Below, in pieces: positions 1 to 7,304 of a DNA stretch of 22,688 bases. The stretch is from an uncultured Clostridia bacterium. Lineage in GTDB: Bacteria; Bacillota; Clostridia; TANB77; CAG-465. A program made the position numbers and the translations under genes. The stretch is taken from contig CANRAK010000009.1 in NCBI GenBank assembly GCA_947628575.1, positions 1 through 22,688 on the forward strand, given 5' to 3'. Below the pieces are notes generated by a model, which saw only the letters and a list, made by a program, of their open reading frames with translations, was not told where the DNA came from and searched no databases. How positions within the stretch are numbered: the first letter of the stretch is position 1; the number at the start of each line of letters is the position of its first letter.

Positions 1-363
1 TAGATTTAGAAGTGATGGGTCAGAAAAGCCTTGAAACCATTTTGGATTACTTCTAATAACCTCGCTATATTTATCTAAATATGGTAGCATTTCCATTAAG
101 AATTCTCCACCACGTGCAGCAACTATATATTTTACTCTAGTATCCTTATATAGTTCTATTAGCTCCTCTGCTCTTTGTTTTCCACTTGAGCTTACAAGAC
201 CTTCTTCTCTTCTTACATTGCTTGTTTCTATTACATCTAGACCTAACTCTTTAAGATTATTTATTGCTATATCTATCTTTTCCTTATTTGCTGTACTAGA
301 TACAGCTGTAGTTGCAATTAAATCTCCTTTTTTTAATTTTTCTGGATAAATTATTATTCCCAT
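1..363 (-). CDS. LD-carboxypeptidase (peptidase S66), N-terminal part, cut by the window edge
   Basis: The minus-strand frame is open from an ATG at 361-363 to base 1, giving 121 residues with no stop. It begins MGIIIYPEKLKKGDLIATTA and contains a VAARGG segment and then GFSDPS near the cut end. That is the layout of the S66 family (LdcA/MccF type), in which the serine of the G-[FY]-S-D elbow is the nucleophile; the glutamate and histidine of the triad lie in the missing C-terminal half. Family members remove the terminal D-alanine from murein tetrapeptides during cell-wall recycling, or cleave microcin C-like compounds; the fragment cannot distinguish these. The start is supported by GGAGGA at 371-376, which overlaps the end of rsmE. 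Only 3 nt separate the rsmE stop from this ATG, so the two are translationally coupled. Confidence 0.8.
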   Translation of the reverse strand, partial: MGIIIYPEKLKKGDLIATTAVSSTANKEKIDIAINNLKELGLDVIETSNVRREEGLVSSSGKQRAEELIELYKDTRVKYIVAARGGEFLMEMLPYLDKYSEVIRSNPKWFQGFSDPSLLNL

Positions 364-366
364 ATA

Positions 367-1104
367 CTACTCCTCCATTTCATACATTAAAATAGATAAT
401 AAATTTAATGCTGCTGTTTCTGCTCTTAAAATTCTACTGCCTAAACTTACAGATGATACATTTTTTATACTTTTTAATTTGTCTGCCTCATCAGGTGTAA
501 AACCACCCTCAGCACCAATTATAATACCAATGTTTTTACATTTGTTCTCTTTCATACTTTTTATCTCTTGTCTTAAAGAGTCTTTTGAAGCTTCATAAGC
601 AAATAGCACCTTATTATCCACTTCTTCTATTTTTTTACATAAGCTATTAAAAGTTTCAAAATTTTCTACTAATACATAGTCTGTTCTTCCACACTGTTTA
701 CATGCTTCATCTGCTATCTTACTTAGTCTTTCTTTTCTTTTTTGTTTTCCTTTTTCATCTAGCTTTACAATAACGTTACTTGAGAAGAAAGGTACTATCT
801 TTTTTACACCAAGTTCTACAGCTTTTTGTATTACAAAATCTAGTTTATCATTTTTTAGCATAGCAATATATAACGTAACGTCTATACTAGGCTCTCCAAT
901 TTTTGGTGCTTTTTCAATAAATTCTAGTAATATACTATCTCGTTTTATATCCATTATTTTATATATATTATCATTTACAGTAATATTTTCTCCTATATTA
1001 TGTCTTAATACTTGTATATGTTTAACTTCATTTCCTTTAATCTGTATATTATTTTTATCTATATATTTTATATCATTTTCTTCAACAATAAATCTTCTAG
1101 CCAC
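367..1104 (-). CDS. rsmE: 16S rRNA (uracil-1498-N3)-methyltransferase RsmE
   Basis: RsmE is a SPOUT-class, SAM-dependent enzyme that methylates U1498 of 16S rRNA in the 30S subunit. The C-terminal knot motifs are clear: IIIGAEGGFTPDEAD followed by SLGSRILRAETAALNLLSIL, the family's cofactor-binding signature. The N-terminus reads as a small PUA-like RNA-binding domain. I place the start at the GTG at 1102-1104 (M-A-R-R-F-I-V, as RsmE proteins normally begin), 6 nt after GGGAGG at 1111-1116. The longer frame starting with ATG at 1129-1131 is unlikely, because that ATG lies inside the apparent -10 element TATAAT (1130-1135). Length 245 residues is normal. The gene leads a unit with the LD-carboxypeptidase. 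Confidence 0.93.
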   Translation of the reverse strand: MARRFIVEENDIKYIDKNNIQIKGNEVKHIQVLRHNIGENITVNDNIYKIMDIKRDSILLEFIEKAPKIGEPSIDVTLYIAMLKNDKLDFVIQKAVELGVKKIVPFFSSNVIVKLDEKGKQKRKERLSKIADEACKQCGRTDYVLVENFETFNSLCKKIEEVDNKVLFAYEASKDSLRQEIKSMKENKCKNIGIIIGAEGGFTPDEADKLKSIKNVSSVSLGSRILRAETAALNLLSILMYEMEE

Positions 1105-1129
1105 AATATGCCTCCCTATATTTAGAAAC

Positions 1130-1158
1130 ATTATATCAAAAGAAGGAAAAAAAATAAA
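1130..1158 (-). promoter_or_regulatory. Candidate extended -10 promoter for rsmE
   Basis: On the minus strand, TGATATAAT gives a TGn-extended -10 (TATAAT at 1130-1135). The -35 position (1153-1158, TTTATT) is poor, as extended -10 promoters tolerate. It overlaps the T-tract of the terminator of the preceding surface-protein gene. Confidence 0.5.
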
Positions 1159-1183
1159 GGTAGAGTTTAAATTACTCTACCTT
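1151..1183 (-). terminator. Intrinsic terminator of the surface-protein gene
   Basis: The inverted repeat GGTAGAGT (1159-1166) / ACTCTACC (1174-1181) has a 7-nt loop and is extended by two A-T pairs. On the minus strand it is followed by a run of Ts with one interruption (1147-1158). It sits 13 nt after the stop codon of the gene at 1194. Confidence 0.85.
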
Positions 1184-1193
1184 AAATATCATA

Positions 1194-3449
1194 TTATTTT
1201 GCCATTATAGCATTTTTTCTAACAACATATACGATACCTGCAACAGACATTAGTAACATAGCACTAATAGCATATACTGCTATATCTGAAGTGTTAACTA
1301 CTTCAAGTACTACACCATCTTTACTATCTATTGTAAATACATATCCGTTTAAATCGTCATCTTTTAGTTCATAGCCTTCTGGTGCTTTTATTTCAACAAA
1401 TTTATATGTTCCATAATAAGCATTTTCCATAGACCATTCACCATTTTCATCAGTAACTGCATCTTTAACTAAGTATACCATTTCTCCAGTTTTTGGATTG
1501 ATTACATAGTCATTTGCTTCTTCGTCCCATAAAGCAATTGAGAATACGCATCCTGCTAAAGCTTCTCCTGTTTCTTCATCAACTTTTCTAACTTTTAATG
1601 GAGCTGTTTTTCTAACATTTGTAATCTCAATTGGTTCAGGAGTCCATACTAATTCATCTTTAACACTGAAATAGTAATCTACTAAAAATTCATGTGGTTC
1701 TTTATTTAATTCATACATCTTAGGCGCTTCTATTTCTGTAAATGTATATGTTTCTCCTTTAGTGAATTTATCTAAAGGCATATTTAAATCACCATTTTCA
1801 TTAGTTATTCCATAGAATACTACTTCACCATTTTTATCTTTTATTTCAAATTTACATTTAGGAATAGCTTCACCAGAGAATATATCTGTTTTATTTAGTA
1901 GTTCAGGTGCTACAGATGGATTTGGCATAATTTTGTATACCATTGCATCAACATCTGCTGCTGTAAGCTCTACTTCTATTGGCTTAGTGCTCTTAATATA
2001 CTCTTTAGGACATTTTTCTTCTTTTAGATAATATAATCCTAATGGTATATCATTTACTTGAACTAATCCAGAACCGTCAGTTTTTAATGTAACTTCTTGT
2101 TCTACACCATTTATGTTTATTTTTAAAGTTTTTTTACATTTTTCATCTGTGTATAGTTTAAATTCTACACCTTCAATTCCTATTATTTTATTTTTAGGAT
2201 CTTCAAAGTATCTTTGTACTTCAGTTTTTGTCATAGATTTAATGTTTTCCATTATATCATCTATTTCATCATCTACTAAATCTTGATCTACTGATGAACC
2301 ATTATATACTACAGTAGAACCAGATGATGATGAAATTTTACCTAACATTATTGAAGCACTCTTGTAGTTTTTAATTCTTAAAGTAGCTGTTTTTTCTGGC
2401 ATATAACCTTCAAATAATAATTGGTTAGATCCATTACCATATATTCTTACAGAATCTCTACCATCTGTATTAGCAAATCTTTTTAATACAATGTCTCCCA
2501 TATATGCATTTTTGAAATCTTTATCTACTGTAACAATAAGTCTGTTTTCTTGTTTTACAGCAGTGATTCCTTTTGGTAAGCTTGCTTGATCTACTGACCA
2601 TTCTGCTTTTTGGAAAACACTATTTCTATCTACAAAAGATACTGTTTCACCAGGTAAAACTGTATTTTTTGTTCCATTTTCAGCCATAAAGTTTGGTTGT
2701 TCATTTTCATTAAATAATTCATAATAGTTTGCAAGAGATACATATTTAGCTAAGATGTCTCTTGTTGTTCCTTCATCCCAAGTGATTGAATCTCCATTCC
2801 AAGTGTGAACTCCTCTGTATAATCCTTTAGAAGATAATATACCATTATCATCTGAGTCATTTTGGAATCTATCATAATTTACATCGATGTATTTGTATCC
2901 ATCATCTAAAGCAGCACCTATTCCACCTGGATAAACTGTACCGCCAGAATCTGCTCTAGCTTCTAGTTCAGCAGATACATTTCCAGTTGTTTGACTCCAA
3001 ATAAACCATTGAGCTGCCATATAAGAATTGTTATCTGTTGGATAATTGTATTTCCACCAAGCATAAGCAATATTTAGTGATCTTTTAACAGTATCTGACA
3101 TCATATTATAATATCCTGTGTCATTACCCGCTTTAATTGGCATTGGCATTGCCTCACTAATACTTGTTGTACTAATATTTGATGGGAAAACTGTAGGCTC
3201 GTCATAAACAACTCCACCTTTTGTCATAACAGCTTGTTGTATACAAAATACATTTCTTGACTCAACACCATTACTTACCCATAGTACTGAGTTACCCATG
3301 TAATTTTGTTTACCATAGCTACCATATTGAAATCTATATCCTGTTGGTAACTTATTTTCACCTAAAGTCCAAGCAGCATAAGTTCTATTAGTAGCCCCTA
3401 CCATTACAAGCATAAACATAGTGACTAATAATAATCTTAGTTTCTTCAT
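1194..3449 (-). CDS. Secreted thioester-domain and Cna-B/SpaA-repeat surface protein (adhesin- or pilin-like)
   Basis: A 751-residue exported protein. Residues 1-25 are a signal peptide with a likely cleavage site after TYA. The N-terminal region matches thioester (TED) adhesin domains: Cys69 in VFCIQQ and Gln147 in AAQWFIW, which aligns with the family's TQxAIW motif, would form the internal Cys-Gln thioester that binds host or partner amines. About residues 415-720 hold three Cna-B/SpaA-like domains. The second and third carry the Lys-Glu-Asn isopeptide triad (K520-E572-N611; K622-E686-N719); the first has E477 and perhaps N510 but no obvious lysine. The C-terminus is one membrane helix (about 722-743) and the basic tail VRKNAIMAK. 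There is no LPxTG; the residues before the helix are VVNTSD. GGAGG precedes the ATG. Single gene with its own promoter and terminator. Domain calls are family inference; ligand unknown. Confidence 0.85.
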   Translation of the reverse strand: MKKLRLLLVTMFMLVMVGATNRTYAAWTLGENKLPTGYRFQYGSYGKQNYMGNSVLWVSNGVESRNVFCIQQAVMTKGGVVYDEPTVFPSNISTTSISEAMPMPIKAGNDTGYYNMMSDTVKRSLNIAYAWWKYNYPTDNNSYMAAQWFIWSQTTGNVSAELEARADSGGTVYPGGIGAALDDGYKYIDVNYDRFQNDSDDNGILSSKGLYRGVHTWNGDSITWDEGTTRDILAKYVSLANYYELFNENEQPNFMAENGTKNTVLPGETVSFVDRNSVFQKAEWSVDQASLPKGITAVKQENRLIVTVDKDFKNAYMGDIVLKRFANTDGRDSVRIYGNGSNQLLFEGYMPEKTATLRIKNYKSASIMLGKISSSSGSTVVYNGSSVDQDLVDDEIDDIMENIKSMTKTEVQRYFEDPKNKIIGIEGVEFKLYTDEKCKKTLKININGVEQEVTLKTDGSGLVQVNDIPLGLYYLKEEKCPKEYIKSTKPIEVELTAADVDAMVYKIMPNPSVAPELLNKTDIFSGEAIPKCKFEIKDKNGEVVFYGITNENGDLNMPLDKFTKGETYTFTEIEAPKMYELNKEPHEFLVDYYFSVKDELVWTPEPIEITNVRKTAPLKVRKVDEETGEALAGCVFSIALWDEEANDYVINPKTGEMVYLVKDAVTDENGEWSMENAYYGTYKFVEIKAPEGYELKDDDLNGYVFTIDSKDGVVLEVVNTSDIAVYAISAMLLMSVAGIVYVVRKNAIMAK

Positions 3450-3485
3450 ACTTTATTCCTCCTCTTAATCTCTAAGTATAATTTT

Positions 3486-3514
3486 ATTTAACCACCATAT
3501 ATAACTATTTTCAA
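3486..3514 (-). promoter_or_regulatory. Candidate sigma-A promoter for the surface-protein gene
   Basis: On the minus strand TTGAAA (3509-3514) is separated by 17 nt from TTAAAT (3486-3491), about 37 nt before the start codon. The -35 lies in one of two ATGTTGAAA copies whose CAACAT cores (plus strand) are at 3512-3517 and 3531-3536, 19 bp apart. TATACT, closer to the gene, is an alternative -10 without a good -35. Confidence 0.45.
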
Positions 3515-3542
3515 CATTTTATGACTTTTTCAACATAAATTT

Positions 3543-3559
3543 AATATTACTGTAATATT
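3543..3559. promoter_or_regulatory. Perfect 8-bp palindrome upstream of the surface-protein promoter
   Basis: AATATTAC-T-GTAATATT is a perfect inverted repeat with a 1-nt centre. It lies about 30 bp upstream of the -35 of the surface-protein promoter and just past the ppaC terminator hairpin. It could be an operator. With so much A+T it could also be chance, although the central GTAATATTAC-type core is not pure AT. Confidence 0.3.
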
Positions 3560-3568
3560 GTAACAATT

Positions 3569-3595
3569 AAGTCCTAGACGCTCTGTCTAGGACTT
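3569..3595 (-). terminator. Hairpin terminator after ppaC
   Basis: AAGTCCTAGAC (3569-3579) and GTCTAGGACTT (3585-3595) form a perfect 11-bp stem with a 5-nt loop, 10 nt beyond the ppaC stop. On the minus strand the following bases (AATTGTTACA) are only a weak U-tract. The position argues for a terminator; efficiency may be modest. Confidence 0.7.
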
Positions 3596-3605
3596 ATATG
3601 TTATA

Positions 3606-4526
3606 TTATGATTTTTTTTCTAATACTGGTATTATTTGTTTCTTTCTAGATACTACTCCTGGTAAAAATGCAGTATTATTTTCTAGATTTTTTCCAAAAG
3701 CTGTTTCAAAAATATTTGAGCTATTACCAAGTACAATAGCTTGAGAATTGCTATTTATTATATCTGTAATTGCTAATACAAAAACATCTACATTATTAGC
3801 ATTAATATCTGCATTAATAGCTTCCTCTATTTCTTCTTTTCTAGTCATCATATCTGCTATATCTGCTGTATTTACTTGTGCTACTTTAGCTTTTTTACCA
3901 TTTAGGTCAAATTCTTTACAATCTAATTCAATTAACTCTTTTGCAGATAAATCACTTAAATCTGTACCAGCTTTTAACATTTCTAATCCGTATTTTTCAT
4001 AATCTAGTTCTGCTATTTTTGCAAGCTCATGAATTGCTTTTTCATCTTCATCTGTTTTAGTAGGTGATTTTAAAAGTAATGTATCTGAAATTATAGCGCT
4101 AAGCATAAGGCTTGCAATTTTCTTATCTATTTCTACACCATTTTCTTTATATAATTTATATAGTATTGTTGATGTACATCCAACTGGTTCTGCTCTGTAA
4201 TATAACGGTTCTGCAGTTTTAAAATCACAAATTCTGTGATGGTCTACTACCATTTTTATTTTTGCATTTTCAATATTATCTGCACTTTGTGAAAACTCGT
4301 TATGGTCTACTAATATAACTTCTTGTCCATCCTCAACTTTTTCAATTAATTCTGGTGCTTGTACACCTATATGTTCAAGTGCAAACTTTGTCTCCTTATT
4401 TAAATCTCCTAATCTTTTTGCATCTACATCTTTTCCTAATTTTCTTTGTAAATCTGACATTACAATTGCTGAGCAAATTGTATCAGTATCTGGACTTTTA
4501 TGTCCAAAAGTAATCATTTTTTCCAT
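3606..4526 (-). CDS. ppaC: Manganese-dependent (family II) inorganic pyrophosphatase
   Basis: Cytoplasmic enzyme hydrolysing pyrophosphate to two phosphates, pulling biosynthetic reactions forward. It has DHH/DHHA2 architecture: GHKSPDTD (residues 8-15, metal ligands H9, D13, D15), LVDHN with D74, the DHH motif at 95-97 in VVDHHRI, SDT with D148, and the substrate-binding SRKKQIIP near the C-terminus. At 306 residues it is a normal short form; there is no CBS/DRTGG regulatory insert, so nucleotide control is not expected. GAGGAGA precedes the ATG. Last gene of der-plsY-ppaC, 17 nt after plsY, followed by an 11-bp hairpin. Confidence 0.95.
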   Translation of the reverse strand: MEKMITFGHKSPDTDTICSAIVMSDLQRKLGKDVDAKRLGDLNKETKFALEHIGVQAPELIEKVEDGQEVILVDHNEFSQSADNIENAKIKMVVDHHRICDFKTAEPLYYRAEPVGCTSTILYKLYKENGVEIDKKIASLMLSAIISDTLLLKSPTKTDEDEKAIHELAKIAELDYEKYGLEMLKAGTDLSDLSAKELIELDCKEFDLNGKKAKVAQVNTADIADMMTRKEEIEEAINADINANNVDVFVLAITDIINSNSQAIVLGNSSNIFETAFGKNLENNTAFLPGVVSRKKQIIPVLEKKS

Positions 4527-4543
4527 TTTCTCCTCTTCCTTTC

Positions 4544-5143
4544 TTATATTTTTTCTTCTTGTTTATATTTTATTCTTTGTAGATTTTCTCTATGTCTGTA
4601 TAAAATAATAACAAGAGATATAACCAAAGCTGGAATATAATTACAACCCATAACTATAGACAAAATTAAATATAATATACATCCAGCTAATGTTCCTTTA
4701 ACTATAACTTTTGTAAGTGCTATTATCATGATTGAAGTAACAACACAGATTATTACATACTTATGATTAAAAATAGCCATAAGTGTAATAAACTCAAATA
4801 TTCCTTTACCGCCGTTAAACTTGTATACTGCTGGGAAACAATGACCAAGCATTGTACCAAGTATTACAGCACTTTTAAAAGCACTTGTAGTAATATCTAG
4901 ATTAAACCATATTGCTACTAGTTTTGCAACATAATAACTTACAATTACTTTTAAAATATTAGTTATTAAAACTAGTACTCCAAGTGGTCTACCTAATACT
5001 TTAACTGTATTAAATACTCCTGCATCCATGCTACCTGTTCTTCTAATGTCTACTCCAGTTTTTTTATTACATAATATAATAGCAGCATTAAACATGCAAA
5101 TAATATATACTAAAATGAATATTAAAAAAATATATATATTCAT
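4544..5143 (-). CDS. plsY: PlsY-family glycerol-3-phosphate acyltransferase, divergent motif 1
   Basis: PlsY transfers an acyl group from acyl-phosphate to glycerol-3-phosphate, the first step of phospholipid synthesis, in the cytoplasmic membrane. The protein is 199 residues with several hydrophobic helices, the usual size. Motif 2 is intact (GHCFPAVYKFNGGKG, about 100-114), as is the C-terminal RHRENLQR (motif 3). Motif 1, normally GSGNxGATN, reads GSMDAGVFN at 37-45: the Gly-Ser and final Asn are kept, but the GN pair is replaced by MD and the Thr by Phe. This is either a divergent PlsY or a paralogue with altered activity. The start is set by GGAGA 6 nt before the ATG. It lies 11 nt after der in the same operon. 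Confidence 0.8.
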   Translation of the reverse strand: MNIYIFLIFILVYIICMFNAAIILCNKKTGVDIRRTGSMDAGVFNTVKVLGRPLGVLVLITNILKVIVSYYVAKLVAIWFNLDITTSAFKSAVILGTMLGHCFPAVYKFNGGKGIFEFITLMAIFNHKYVIICVVTSIMIIALTKVIVKGTLAGCILYLILSIVMGCNYIPALVISLVIILYRHRENLQRIKYKQEEKI

Positions 5144-5154
5144 TGCATATCTCC

Positions 5155-6483
5155 TTACTTATCTCCATTTTTTCTTTCACGTATTATCATATGTATAGGT
5201 GTTCCTTTAAATCCAAATTGTTTTCTTAAATGATTTTCTATATATCTAACATATGAAAAATGCATTAAATCTTTAGAATTAACAAATACAACAAAAGTAG
5301 GTGGTCTAGTTGATACTTGTGTCATATAGTACACTTTTAATCTTCTACCTTTATCTGATGGTGGTTGTGTTATTGTAACTGCATCAGCTAATACATCATT
5401 TAATAGTCCTGTTGGTATTCTTTGACTATTTTGCTTATCTACTTCATTAATCATAGTAAATATCTTATCTACTCTTTGACCAGTAGATGCAGATATAAAT
5501 ATAATTGGTGCATATGTTAAATATGCTAACCTACTATATACTTCTTTTTTATATTTTTCTAATGTATTAGTTTCTTTTTCAACTAAATCCCACTTATTAA
5601 TTACAATTATCACACCTTTTCCAGCCTCATGTGCAAGACCAGCTATTTTTTCATCTTGTTCAGTTACACCTTCTGTAGCATCTATCATTATTAAGCATAC
5701 ATTAGCTTTTTCTATAGCGCTTTTAGCTTTAAGTACAGAATATTTCTCTAATGTATCGTATACTTTATTTTTTCTTCTAATTCCAGCTGTATCTACAAAA
5801 ATATACTTTCCATAGCTATTTTCAAAATATGAATCTATTGCATCTCTTGTAGTACCAGCAATATCTGAAACAATTACTCTTTCTTCACCAAGTATTTTAT
5901 TTATTAATGATGATTTTCCTGCATTAGGCTTTCCAATAACAGCCACTCTAATTGTTTCTTCATCTTCTTGTTCTGGCTCGATATTATCAAAATTATCATA
6001 GATAGCATCTAGCAACTCACCTATTCCAAGCTTTTTTCCAGCAGATATTGGTAATGGATCACCTAGTCCTAAGTTATAGAACTCATACATTTCATCTGGT
6101 GGATTTCCTACTCTATCACATTTATTACATACTAAAATAACTGGTTTTTTAGTTCTTCTTAGCATTTGAGCTACTTCTTCATCTGAAACAGTAACACCAC
6201 TTCTAACATCTGTAATAAAGACTATTACATCTGCTATATCCATAGCAAGTTCAGCTTGTCTTCTCATCTGCTTTAATATTATATCTTCAGACTCAGGTTC
6301 TATCCCACCTGTATCTATAACTTGAAAAGTTGTACCTCTCCATTGACAGTCTGCATATATTCTATCTCTTGTAACACCAGGTATATCTTTAATTATTGCA
6401 ATTTTCTCACCTGCAAGCACATTAAATAAAGTAGACTTTCCAACATTCGGTCTACCAACTATCGCTACTACTTTTTTTGACAT
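5155..6483 (-). CDS. der: Ribosome-assembly GTPase Der (EngA)
   Basis: Der is the essential tandem-GTPase factor of 50S subunit maturation. Two complete G domains are visible. The first has GRPNVGKS (10-17), DTGG (57-60) and NKCD (120-123). The second has GKPNAGKS (184-191), DTAG (231-234) and NKWD (296-299). The last 85-90 residues form the KH-like domain and end in a basic tail. Length 442 residues is standard. A strong AGGAGGG ribosome site precedes the ATG. First gene of the der-plsY-ppaC operon, served by the promoter at 6526-6554. Confidence 0.97.
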   Translation of the reverse strand: MSKKVVAIVGRPNVGKSTLFNVLAGEKIAIIKDIPGVTRDRIYADCQWRGTTFQVIDTGGIEPESEDIILKQMRRQAELAMDIADVIVFITDVRSGVTVSDEEVAQMLRRTKKPVILVCNKCDRVGNPPDEMYEFYNLGLGDPLPISAGKKLGIGELLDAIYDNFDNIEPEQEDEETIRVAVIGKPNAGKSSLINKILGEERVIVSDIAGTTRDAIDSYFENSYGKYIFVDTAGIRRKNKVYDTLEKYSVLKAKSAIEKANVCLIMIDATEGVTEQDEKIAGLAHEAGKGVIIVINKWDLVEKETNTLEKYKKEVYSRLAYLTYAPIIFISASTGQRVDKIFTMINEVDKQNSQRIPTGLLNDVLADAVTITQPPSDKGRRLKVYYMTQVSTRPPTFVVFVNSKDLMHFSYVRYIENHLRKQFGFKGTPIHMIIRERKNGDK

Positions 6484-6525
6484 CTTCTTCCCTCCTTTTT
6501 TAAAGGCTAAAATTTTACAAGGTAT

Positions 6526-6554
6526 ATTTTACCATTTTTTATGTAAAAAGTCAA
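6526..6554 (-). promoter_or_regulatory. Sigma-A promoter of the der-plsY-ppaC operon
   Basis: On the minus strand TTGACT (6549-6554), a 17-nt spacer and TAAAAT (6526-6531) preceded by TGG, giving an extended -10. The -35 starts inside the T-tract of the terminator of the neighbouring sortase operon, so the two signals share bases. Confidence 0.8.
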
Positions 6555-6582
6555 AAAAATAGGTAGAAAACTTTCTACCTAT
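6553..6582 (-). terminator. Intrinsic terminator of the sortase operon
   Basis: ATAGGTAGAA (6559-6568) and TTCTACCTAT (6573-6582) form a perfect 10-bp stem with a 4-nt loop, followed on the minus strand by seven Ts (6553-6559). It starts 10 nt after the stop of the 53-residue ORF. Confidence 0.88.
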
Positions 6583-6592
6583 AATTTCATAT

Positions 6593-6754
6593 TTATTTTC
6601 TATTTTTTCTATTACTTATATTATTAGAAAGTATATTAAGTATTAAAGTAAATATTATAAGTAAAGTTGGATATATGATGTTTAAACCATAAAATTTGGA
6701 TAAAAACACACATATTATAGTTAATGCTGAAAAAATAATAACTATATAATTCAT
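6593..6754 (-). CDS. 53-residue membrane peptide, third gene of the sortase operon
   Basis: A short frame that length cut-offs miss. It begins MNYIVIIFSALTIICVFLSK and ends in the basic tail NNISNRKNRK before TAA. Two hydrophobic segments are visible (about 3-18 and 27-43) with a short YGLN linker, so both termini probably face the cytoplasm. Its ATG is 1 nt after the stop of the upstream gene (TAAAATG), so it is likely translated by coupling; the nearest AAGGA is about 15 nt upstream, too far to act alone. The stop is followed at once by the operon terminator, which supports a real gene. I do not recognise a family. Confidence 0.6.
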   Translation of the reverse strand: MNYIVIIFSALTIICVFLSKFYGLNIIYPTLLIIFTLILNILSNNISNRKNRK

Positions 6755-6755
6755 T

Positions 6756-7304
6756 TTATTTATAAATTATATCCTTTCCATAGTATTTTTTTATTATTTC
6801 TGCAAAATTAGTTTTATTAAATTCAACATTACTTTCACTAGTTATAAATATTCTTTTTCCATCAACCCATTCAATATCTATGCTCCAAGCAACATCACTA
6901 TTTACATCTTTTTCGTCAGATTCGAAGTTATATATATTAGTGTTGTAAATTTCTTCATTAAAATCTAGAAATCTATTCATTGACCATTTAGTATCTTCCA
7001 TAGTTGAAAAATTACTATATGATGCAACTATATCTTTTTCAGTATCATACACATCTTGTAAATAATTCACTAAATATACATCATAGCCCTCATCTATCTT
7101 TTCACTATATACAAAACTTCTTATAGGGTTATCTGCATGTACATGATATTTATCTGCCTTATATTTATTTATTCCAATAACAGTACAAATTAAAGCAACA
7201 ATTAAAATTATAGCTATAAAAATGTAATGAATGTTATTTACATTTATTATTTTCTTTTTTTCTCCAAGCTTAGTATCTTTACTCTTTTTTATCTTTTTAG
7301 GCAT
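6756..7304 (-). CDS. Single-pass membrane protein of unknown function, coupled to the sortase
   Basis: A 182-residue protein with a lysine-rich cytoplasmic N-terminus (about residues 1-20), one membrane helix (about 27-46, HYIFIAIILIVALICTVIG) and an extracytoplasmic domain of about 135 residues rich in Asp, Glu, Asn and Tyr, with no cysteine. It has no lipobox or sorting motif, and I do not recognise the family. Its ATG overlaps the sortase stop by one base (TAATG), so the two are coupled. The context suggests a role at the outer face of the membrane with the sortase; that is inference. Confidence 0.8.
   Translation of the reverse strand: MPKKIKKSKDTKLGEKKKIINVNNIHYIFIAIILIVALICTVIGINKYKADKYHVHADNPIRSFVYSEKIDEGYDVYLVNYLQDVYDTEKDIVASYSNFSTMEDTKWSMNRFLDFNEEIYNTNIYNFESDEKDVNSDVAWSIDIEWVDGKRIFITSESNVEFNKTNFAEIIKKYYGKDIIYK

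Noticed and set aside
3748..4002. Plus-strand open frame inside ppaC
   Set aside because: It is antisense to an unmistakable pyrophosphatase and has no ribosome site; AT-rich antisense frames stay open by chance. The same applies to those at 7227-7487, 10806-11150, 10837-11046, 11458-11715, 13861-14112, 14510-14716, 14892-15164, 15416-15598, 16944-17138 and 18046-18258, and to the minus-strand ones at 8134-8340 and 9590-9781.
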